Source: SURF-32 sp964648365
GTDB taxonomy: Bacteria > Planctomycetota > Phycisphaerae > UBA1845
Direction: 5' to 3'
NCBI GenBank assembly: GCA_964648365.1
Contig: CAZYLK010000248.1
Coordinates: 1 to 7,076, forward strand
Length of the DNA: 7,076 nucleotides
Shown: piece after piece, positions 1 through 5,436 of the stretch
How the letters are laid out: every line of letters starts with the position of its first letter
How positions within the stretch are numbered: the first letter of the stretch is position 1
Notes under the pieces: generated by a model
The model's input: only the letters and a program-made list of their open reading frames with translations
What the model was told of the DNA's origin: nothing
Database searches by the model: none
Translations under genes and position numbers: made by a program

Positions 1-68
1 CGCGCGATCGGCGACGGCTCCCGAAGGTACACCCGGCCGGGGGCGCGGATGCTCAGACTCGGCCCGAA

Positions 69-1892
69 TCACACCGCAACAACGGCCCCAAGCACGGGCA
101 GCGCCAGATCGGCGGCGTGTGGCGAGACGAGTCGGCCGTGCGTGCGTGTGGGGGTGACCCGCTCGATTCTGACGTGGATGATCTCGCCCGGGGCAGGGGA
201 AAGCGCCGGCAGGTCCTGGGAACGGTCGTCCCATGCTCGTGGGGGGCCATTCGCCTCCGCCACACCGGCAGCGGTCGCCCTGCACCGCGTGTGGATCTCG
301 AAGTAACGGTCGCACCGGCCATGAATGATGGCGCCGAGGCTTTCCGTGTCTTCCGGCGCGGCTTCGAGCTTGCTCGGCTCGACGATCACCCGCTCAACCG
401 CGCCGACAAACTGCCGCCGGAAATCGAGCGACAGCTCTCGCTCCAGCGCTGCCAGCCGATTCATGCGTTCGCGTGAAGCCTCCGGTCGCACGAACGAGCG
501 CTGCCACTTCGCCGCGGCCGTGCCCTCGCGCGGGCTGAACGGGAAGGCGTGAATCTTGAGAAACTCGGACTCCCGAGCCACGGCCAGTGTCTGCTCGAAG
601 TCCGCTTCGGTCTCGCCCGGGAACCCGACGATGATGTCGGTGCTGATCGCCGGCCGATCGAGGGCGGTGCGAACGCGGTCGATCATGTCCACGAACGCCT
701 CGACCGTGTACTGCCGATTCATTCGCCGCAGGACATCCTCGCTGCCCGACTGTAACGGTAAATGCAGATGAGGAACGCAGTTGCGATGGCGGGAGAGCAC
801 GTCCAGCAAGGCGTCGTCCACGTCCCCCGGCTCCAGGCTCGACAGCCGCAGCCGCTCCAGTCCCTCAACTTGTGCGATCGCATCAACGAGTTCCGCCAGC
901 GGGGTGGGGTCGCCGGCTGCTCCGGCGTCCGTGCGCTGCGTCGTTCCACCACCAGCGACGTCTGGCCTTAAGGCCGCCCGAATTCCTGCCGCGACAGCAA
1001 CACTCGCGCCCCCCTCTTCCCTTACTCCCTCACTCCCTGAGTCCCTCACTCCCTTCCGCCGCCCTGACTCCCTGACTCCCTCCACCCGCGGCGCCTGCCG
1101 CTTCCGAATCGCCGTCGCGTGGCCGTACGCCCCCATGAAGATGCCGGTCAGGATGATCTCGCGGTGTCCGGCGGCGACGAGCGCCCGCGTTTCCGCCACG
1201 GCCGCCGCAATCGGCTTCGACGACAGCCGCGGGCGCAATCGCGGGATGATGCAGTACGTGCAAAAGGCATCGCATCCGTCTTGAATCTTAAGAAACGCGC
1301 GCTGATGCCCGTCGAATCGCTGGATTTGAGCGGCTTCCGTCGCCGGTTGCTTGACAATGCCCAGAGGGAGGTCAATACTCGATGGGACGCTTGTATCGCG
1401 GCGCGCGGCCGCGGCGGTTCCAGGCTTCGACGGCGAAACCGGCCTCATCAATCCTTCATCAAGGCTTAACGATCCGTTCGAAGCAGTGGGACGTGTGCCG
1501 GCAGAAACGCGATCGGCGGCAACCTCGGACGCACACGGGCCGCCGGCGGAACTCCCGACGATGAGTCTGCGAATTTCGGCTGAGACGTCGGCGCCGTGAC
1601 CGAACACGCCCGCGACCCCGGGAATTTCCCGCAGTTGTTCGGGCTTGGCCGACGCGGCGCAGCCCACCACGACCACGCGGGACCGACCGTCCCGCCCTGC
1701 CCGACGGATGGCCTGGCGGCTCTTGCGAACGGCCTCGGCCGTGACCGCACAGGTGTTGATAACCGTCCACGCGGCCGCCTCGCCCTCGCGGGCGGGGCGC
1801 AGACCGGCGTCCTCCAGAACTTCGCGGATGACCTGCGATTCGTACTGGTTGACTTTACAGCCGAGCGTGGTGAAACGATACTTGGCCGCCAT
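69..1892 (-). CDS. mtaB: MtaB-type tRNA (t6A37) methylthiotransferase with large insertions
   Basis: This is a radical-SAM methylthiotransferase. The MtaB branch adds a methylthio group to t6A at position 37 of ANN-reading tRNAs in the cytoplasm, using two 4Fe-4S clusters and SAM. Visible in the 607-residue product are the N-terminal cluster cysteines C12 (TLGCKVNQYE), C48 (INTCAVT) and C78 (VVGCAA), then the radical-SAM triad C207, C211, C214 (DGCDAFCTYC). The core follows (REIILTG, RLSSLEPGD, HLPLQSGS, DIIVGFPGET), with a TRAM-like tail from about residue 495. TLGCKVNQ and the single-arm TRAM favour MtaB over MiaB or RimO. The start at 1892 is chosen because the family begins just before TLGC. 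An in-frame ATG at 2036 adds 48 residues rich in Pro, Ser, Ala and Arg that resemble no part of the family. GGAG lies only one base before the chosen ATG, so the ribosome site is weak. MtaB proteins are usually about 430-450 residues. The excess lies near residues 112-194, 258-332 and 510-567, all in loops or linkers, with the catalytic motifs intact. Confidence 0.92.
   Translation of the reverse strand: MAAKYRFTTLGCKVNQYESQVIREVLEDAGLRPAREGEAAAWTVINTCAVTAEAVRKSRQAIRRAGRDGRSRVVVVGCAASAKPEQLREIPGVAGVFGHGADVSAEIRRLIVGSSAGGPCASEVAADRVSAGTRPTASNGSLSLDEGLMRPVSPSKPGTAAAARRDTSVPSSIDLPLGIVKQPATEAAQIQRFDGHQRAFLKIQDGCDAFCTYCIIPRLRPRLSSKPIAAAVAETRALVAAGHREIILTGIFMGAYGHATAIRKRQAPRVEGVRESGRRKGVRDSGSEGVREEGGASVAVAAGIRAALRPDVAGGGTTQRTDAGAAGDPTPLAELVDAIAQVEGLERLRLSSLEPGDVDDALLDVLSRHRNCVPHLHLPLQSGSEDVLRRMNRQYTVEAFVDMIDRVRTALDRPAISTDIIVGFPGETEADFEQTLAVARESEFLKIHAFPFSPREGTAAAKWQRSFVRPEASRERMNRLAALERELSLDFRRQFVGAVERVIVEPSKLEAAPEDTESLGAIIHGRCDRYFEIHTRCRATAAGVAEANGPPRAWDDRSQDLPALSPAPGEIIHVRIERVTPTRTHGRLVSPHAADLALPVLGAVVAV
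1024..1082 (-). repeat. Octamer tandem repeat (ACTCCCT-G/C/T) inside mtaB
   Basis: Reading the plus strand, four adjacent octamers occupy 1024-1055 (ACTCCCTC, ACTCCCTG, AGTCCCTC, ACTCCCTT). An 11-base interruption rich in CCG follows at 1056-1066, then two more octamers at 1067-1082 (ACTCCCTG, ACTCCCTC). The repeat sits inside the mtaB reading frame and encodes the low-complexity stretch around residues 271-295 (EGVRESG, KGVRDSG, EGVREEGG). Eight is not a multiple of three, so each single-unit gain or loss would shift the frame; three units (24 bases, 8 residues) restore it, which fits the two or three peptide echoes seen. Confidence 0.85.
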
Positions 1893-2070
1893 TCTCCGTG
1901 ACTGTAACGGAGGGGATGGCGAACTTGAAGGCGCCGGCACGGATGCGAGGGCCGACGGGCGCCGGGGCCACGGACGCGGCCGCGCGTGAGACGCCACCGG
2001 TGGTGGCAAGGCGAGTTGACGGTCGGCGCGGGCCATCCGCGCCGGACAGAACTGGAATCCGGAGATCGGT
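1893..2070. promoter_or_regulatory. Divergent intergenic region between mtaB and the pilus operon
   Basis: These 178 bases separate the two start codons and should carry the promoters and 5' leaders of both transcripts. I do not see a convincing sigma-70 pair on either strand: TTGACG at 2016-2021 reads toward pilM but has no AT-rich -10 at a proper distance. GGAG at 2061-2064, six bases before the pilM ATG, is a good Shine-Dalgarno site. The region is as GC-rich as the flanking genes. Its function is inferred from position only. Confidence 0.45.
1993..2007. other. Small GC hairpin / palindrome in the divergent intergenic region
   Basis: GCCACC, a 3-base loop GGT, and GGTGGC form a perfect 6-bp stem. 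The same bases also contain the perfect 10-bp palindrome CCACCGGTGG at 1994-2003. It lies 64 bases before the pilM start and about 100 bases before the mtaB start. It could be an operator or a leader hairpin, but a stem this short is expected by chance in GC-rich DNA. There is no T-run, so it is not a terminator. Confidence 0.25.
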
Positions 2071-4101
2071 ATGGCCGGCGTTCAAACGGTCTGGGGCATC
2101 GACGTCGGTCGATGTGCCTTGAAGGCAGTCAAGCTCAAACTGTCCGGCGAGGGCGCCATTGAACTGGTGGCGCACGACTACGTCGAACATGCCAAGATTC
2201 TTTCGCAGCCGGACGCGGACCGCGACGAACTGATCACCAATTCGATCGAAAAGTTCCTGTCGCGCAACGACATCTCCAACGACCAGATCGTCGTATCGGT
2301 GCCCGGTCAGCAGACGCTGGCCCGCTTCACCAAGCTGCCCCCGGTGGACAAGCGGAAGGTGCCGGACATCGTCCGTTACGAGGCGGATCAGCAGATCCCC
2401 TTCGACATGGACGAGGTCATCTGGGACTACCAGACCTTCCAGCAGGAGGACATGCCCGACATCGAAGTCGGCATCTTCGCGATGAAGCGCGAGCTGATCC
2501 GCGGGCACCTGCTGCACTTCGAGCAGGCGGGCATCGAGCCGGTCATCGTGCAGTCCGGCCCGCTGGCGGTCTACAACGTCGCCATGCACGAGAAGATGAT
2601 CGGCGACGAAACGACCATCCTGCTCGACATCGGCGCCGAAGCCACCGACCTGATCATAGCCACCAAGCACAGCCTCTGGACCCGCACCATCCACATCGGC
2701 GGCAACCGTTTTACCGAGGCACTGGTCAAGTCCTTCAAGCTGTCGTTTTCCAAGGCTGAGAATCTCAAGCGCACCGCCGCTTCCAGCCGGTATGCCCGGC
2801 AGATCTTCCAGGCCATGCGGCCGATCTTCGCCGACCTGGTGCAGGAACTTCAGCGCTCGATCGGCTTCTACTCCAGCACCCACCGCGACGCCCGGGTGGA
2901 CAAAGTCATCGGCCTGGGCAACGCCTTCAAGTTGCCGGGCCTGCAGAAGTACTTGCAGCAGAACCTCGGCTACACCGTCGAGCAGCCTTCGGCCTACAAG
3001 TCGCTGGCGGGTTCGTCGGCGGCCGCGGCGCCGCAGTTCAGCGAGAACGTGCTGAGCTTCGCGGCGGCCTACGGCCTGTCGCTCCAGGGGTTGGGCCAGG
3101 CCGCGATCACGTCCAATCTGTTGCCGACCGAGATCGCCAAGCAGGTGATCTGGCGGAAAAAGCGTCCGTTCATGGCGGCGGCCGCCGCTTGCTTCCTGCT
3201 CGCGGGCGTGTGCATCTGGCTGCGGTATACGTGGGACATGTCGGCCCTGGCCAGCTCGTCGGCGGGTACGCCGGCCCGACCGGCCAGCGTGGAGGATGCC
3301 TGGCGCGTGATCGACAACGGCCCGTCGGCGGGCAGCCTGCGGGCGGACGCCAGGCAGGTGGAACTGGCGGCCAGTGCGCTCAAGGCAGCGTACAGCGAGT
3401 TGGAGAACCAGGGGCAGGGCGAAGTCGAAGGCGCCGACTACCTGATCGAACTACAGACGCGCAAGGCGCTGGTGCTGCGCATCTTCAACGCGATCCACAG
3501 CGTGGTGCCGCACGAAGACGACGCCTACGCCACCGCCGCCGACGGCAAGGCAGCCCTGGAGGCGTTCCGCCGTGGCGACGCCGCCCCGCGCAACCGCCGC
3601 CGCGAAATCAACATCGAGAAGATGGAAGTCGTGTACCGGTCGAACATCTTTGCTCAGCAGATGCTCAACCCGCTGGAGACGGCGCCAAACGTCGAGTTCG
3701 GCGAGGACGAGGAATATCCTGGCTTTTTCATCCGCATCAGTTGCACGTCCGCGCATGAGGACACGGGCGATTTCATCGAGCGGGAGTTCCTCAGTCGTCT
3801 CCGCAAAGAGGTCGGCTTGCAGCCCGGCGCGGGCTTCATTTTCAACCGCGTCTTTCTCAGCGGTCGGCAGGCCGTGCGCACCGGCCGGTCGACGACCCGC
3901 ATCGAGGCGGCCGCCCCTCTGACGTCGTCGAAGAGCGGCGTGGCGCCGCGGCCGGTTCCGGGCAACGTGGATCTGCTGACCGGCGAGTCGCGCGAGGATG
4001 AATGGAAGTACGACATCATGATGGACGCGGTCCTCATCGACTTCAGCGAGTTTGTCCAGCCCGAAGGTGAACCGACCGGGGAGGAGGACGACGGCGGCTG
4101 A
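2071..4101 (+). CDS. pilM: PilM-PilN-like fusion protein, type IV pilus inner-membrane platform
   Basis: This is a 676-residue protein. Residues 5-340 are a complete PilM (FtsA/actin-like ATPase fold). They show the first phosphate motif WGIDVGRCALKAVKLK (8-23), the PilM signature RYEADQQIPFD (102-112), the second phosphate motif LLDIGAEATDL (184-194) with the IGGNRFTEAL loop, and the adenosine-side motif VIGLGNAFKLPGL (279-291). Standalone PilM ends soon after this, at roughly 350 residues. Here the chain goes on with TSNLLPTE (347-354), which resembles the NLLP segment of PilN that docks on PilM. A basic WRKKR stop-transfer patch and one membrane helix at about 366-385 come next. The remaining ~290 residues should be periplasmic: a helical stretch (about 405-475) and an alpha/beta part (GFFIRISCTS, then FIEREFLSRLRKEVG) suggesting the ferredoxin-like fold of PilN/GspL. 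The final 60 residues are Pro/Asp/Glu-rich. GGAG six bases before the ATG supports the start. First gene of a three-gene operon. The PilM assignment is firm; PilN homology of the tail is inference. Confidence 0.9.
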   Translation: MAGVQTVWGIDVGRCALKAVKLKLSGEGAIELVAHDYVEHAKILSQPDADRDELITNSIEKFLSRNDISNDQIVVSVPGQQTLARFTKLPPVDKRKVPDIVRYEADQQIPFDMDEVIWDYQTFQQEDMPDIEVGIFAMKRELIRGHLLHFEQAGIEPVIVQSGPLAVYNVAMHEKMIGDETTILLDIGAEATDLIIATKHSLWTRTIHIGGNRFTEALVKSFKLSFSKAENLKRTAASSRYARQIFQAMRPIFADLVQELQRSIGFYSSTHRDARVDKVIGLGNAFKLPGLQKYLQQNLGYTVEQPSAYKSLAGSSAAAAPQFSENVLSFAAAYGLSLQGLGQAAITSNLLPTEIAKQVIWRKKRPFMAAAAACFLLAGVCIWLRYTWDMSALASSSAGTPARPASVEDAWRVIDNGPSAGSLRADARQVELAASALKAAYSELENQGQGEVEGADYLIELQTRKALVLRIFNAIHSVVPHEDDAYATAADGKAALEAFRRGDAAPRNRRREINIEKMEVVYRSNIFAQQMLNPLETAPNVEFGEDEEYPGFFIRISCTSAHEDTGDFIEREFLSRLRKEVGLQPGAGFIFNRVFLSGRQAVRTGRSTTRIEAAAPLTSSKSGVAPRPVPGNVDLLTGESREDEWKYDIMMDAVLIDFSEFVQPEGEPTGEEDDGG

Positions 4102-4160
4102 CCTGGGATTCGGTCCGGATCCTGAGGTTGCGTGCCCGGTGCTTCTGTCCGTTGAATGTT

Positions 4161-4164
4161 GGAG
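4161..4164 (+). promoter_or_regulatory. Ribosome binding site deciding the start of the PilO-like gene
   Basis: GGAG sits 10 bases before the ATG at 4175. An upstream in-frame ATG at 4052 lies inside the end of the pilM-like gene and would add 41 residues of mixed, non-hydrophobic sequence before the membrane anchor. The site and the compact N-terminus both favour 4175. The spacing is on the long side, so the site is only moderately strong. Confidence 0.5.
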
Positions 4165-4174
4165 CTATCCGAGA

Positions 4175-5377
4175 ATGGAACTCATCAAGCAGCATATGTT
4201 CTTCATCCTGTGCGGGCTCGTGGCGATCGGGGGCGTGGCCTTGGGCGTGACGGGGATGAGCCGCATGAGCGACGTGCCCCGCCAGATGGGCGAGGCCAGC
4301 CAGTTGTACAGCTCGCTGGCCAACATGAAGTCCGTCCCCAATCAGGCCTGGATCGATGCCCAGCAGCGCCGCATCGACTCGTGCAAGGCCGATTACAAGA
4401 CGATCGTCGAGCAGGCCAGGACGCTCAATCCGTACAAGCCGCTGCTGGACAAGGTCTTCCCGAACGGCTCGCCGGACCTGCGGCGCGAGTTCCGCGTCAA
4501 GTACGGTCAGGCGTTCGAGGCCATGCTCGAAAAGCTGCGTGCGGCCGAACCTCCGTCGGCCTCCGATTTCCAGGAGATCGCGGACGAGATCTATCGCGAA
4601 CAGCAGCAGCCCGGGTTCAGCTTCCCCACCGCGGAACAGCAGTGGACCGAGACCGGCGTTCTGACCACCGAAGGCGCCCACGTCAATCCGCGGGCCAGGG
4701 CGTCGATCGCTTTGCCCAAGAAGGACCGGACGTTCGTCTACATCAGCCGCGGCCGAGAGCAGCCGTCCTTCGAGATGGCCGCCGGCATGGCCGACGTGAA
4801 CGCGCTGACCCCGCCGAGCGAGCGCGACTGCTGGTTCGCCCAGGTCCAGTTGTGGATTCAACAGGACGTGGTGGACGCCATTTCCCGCATCAACCAGGAG
4901 GCGGAATCGAAGGAGGGCGCCGCCTGGGCGGCCGACATGCCGATCAAGGAGATCATTTCGGTCCGCATCAGCGACGGGTACATCCTGGAGGGTGCGACGG
5001 GCGTCGCCGGTGCCGGCGCCGGCGGCATGCAGGGGGTCGGCCCGCGCACCGCCGCCCGACCGCCGATGAGTCCCGACGCGACCTTCACCGGATCCTACAC
5101 CGACGACAACTTCCAGGTTCTGACGTTCAGCCTGCGCCTGGTCATGGATCAGCGCATCATTCCCCGGCTGGTCCAGGAGCTGTCGAAGGACCGGTTCCAC
5201 ACGCTGCTGCGGATGGAGTATTACGCGGTGGAAGCCAACCCCGAAATGGTCGGGCCGATCTACGGGTCCGATCCCGGCGCAATCGTGACCCTCGATTTCG
5301 AGACCCATATGCTCTACGAGCCCTTTGCCAGCGACTGGATGCCCACGGTTGTGTTCGACCATTACTTCCCGGGATAG
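4175..5377 (+). CDS. Bitopic inner-membrane protein, PilO/GspM-like layout
   Basis: This is a 400-residue protein. A short cytoplasmic N-terminus (MELIKQH) leads into one membrane helix at about 8-28 (MFFILCGLVAIGGVALG), which places the rest in the periplasm. Residues 35-145 are largely helical and charged, as expected of a coiled-coil stalk. About 165-245 contains a domain ending in DCWFAQVQLWIQQDVVDAI (218-236). The C-terminal part has strands and a helix (EIISVRI 259-265, TFSLRLVM 317-324, PRLVQEL 330-336, LLRMEYYAVE 344-353) that match the beta-alpha-beta order of a ferredoxin-like PilO/GspM domain. A Gly/Ala-rich loop (273-286) interrupts it. There is no signal-peptidase site and no lipobox. 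It starts 73 bases after the PilM-PilN fusion. Position, topology and fold pattern suggest the PilO role in the alignment platform; the layout also recalls Amuc_1100-type proteins of Akkermansia pilus loci. I do not recognise it by close sequence identity, so no symbol is given. Confidence 0.75.
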   Translation: MELIKQHMFFILCGLVAIGGVALGVTGMSRMSDVPRQMGEASQLYSSLANMKSVPNQAWIDAQQRRIDSCKADYKTIVEQARTLNPYKPLLDKVFPNGSPDLRREFRVKYGQAFEAMLEKLRAAEPPSASDFQEIADEIYREQQQPGFSFPTAEQQWTETGVLTTEGAHVNPRARASIALPKKDRTFVYISRGREQPSFEMAAGMADVNALTPPSERDCWFAQVQLWIQQDVVDAISRINQEAESKEGAAWAADMPIKEIISVRISDGYILEGATGVAGAGAGGMQGVGPRTAARPPMSPDATFTGSYTDDNFQVLTFSLRLVMDQRIIPRLVQELSKDRFHTLLRMEYYAVEANPEMVGPIYGSDPGAIVTLDFETHMLYEPFASDWMPTVVFDHYFPG

Positions 5378-5436
5378 GGCGCCGCGCGGCAAAGCGAAGT
5401 GACAGATTCGGATTCAGCGCAGTGAGGTAGTACGTC

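Noticed and set aside
32..41. CCCGGCCGGG palindrome after the mtaB stop as a terminator
   Set aside because: It has no loop room and no T-run on the minus strand beyond it, and 10-bp GC palindromes are common by chance in this composition.
1009..1084. The regular short repeat as a CRISPR array
   Set aside because: Units are 8 bases with no unique spacers and lie inside an open reading frame; this is a simple tandem repeat.
1893..2036. N-terminal extension of mtaB to the ATG at 2036
   Set aside because: The added 48 residues are a Pro/Ser/Ala/Arg mix unlike any MtaB N-terminus, and would leave only 34 bases to the pilM start. The family starts just before TLGCKVNQ.
2016..2044. TTGACG as a -35 box for the pilus operon
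   Set aside because: No AT-rich hexamer lies 16-18 bases downstream; the area is almost all G and C, so a sigma-70 promoter cannot be supported.
1855..2883. 342-codon minus-strand open frame across the mtaB start, intergenic region and pilM
   Set aside because: It mirrors the pilM codons, is rich in Arg, His, Val, Asp and Gly in the style of antisense frames in GC-rich DNA, and shows no recognisable domain, while pilM on the other strand is unmistakable.
4052..4174. Upstream start for the PilO-like gene overlapping pilM
   Set aside because: It would put 41 extra unstructured residues before a membrane anchor. The ATG at 4175 gives the usual short cytoplasmic tail and has its own GGAG.
2071..5377. 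True type II secretion GspL-GspM pair
   Set aside because: The first protein carries strong PilM-type motifs (RYEADQQIPF, IGGNRFTEAL), which GspL lacks. The likeness to GspL is in layout only.
4043..5392. 449-codon minus-strand open frame opposite the PilO-like gene
   Set aside because: It is an antisense shadow: composition is dominated by Arg, Gly, His, Leu and Val without a plausible fold. The plus-strand frame has a membrane helix, ribosome site and operon context.
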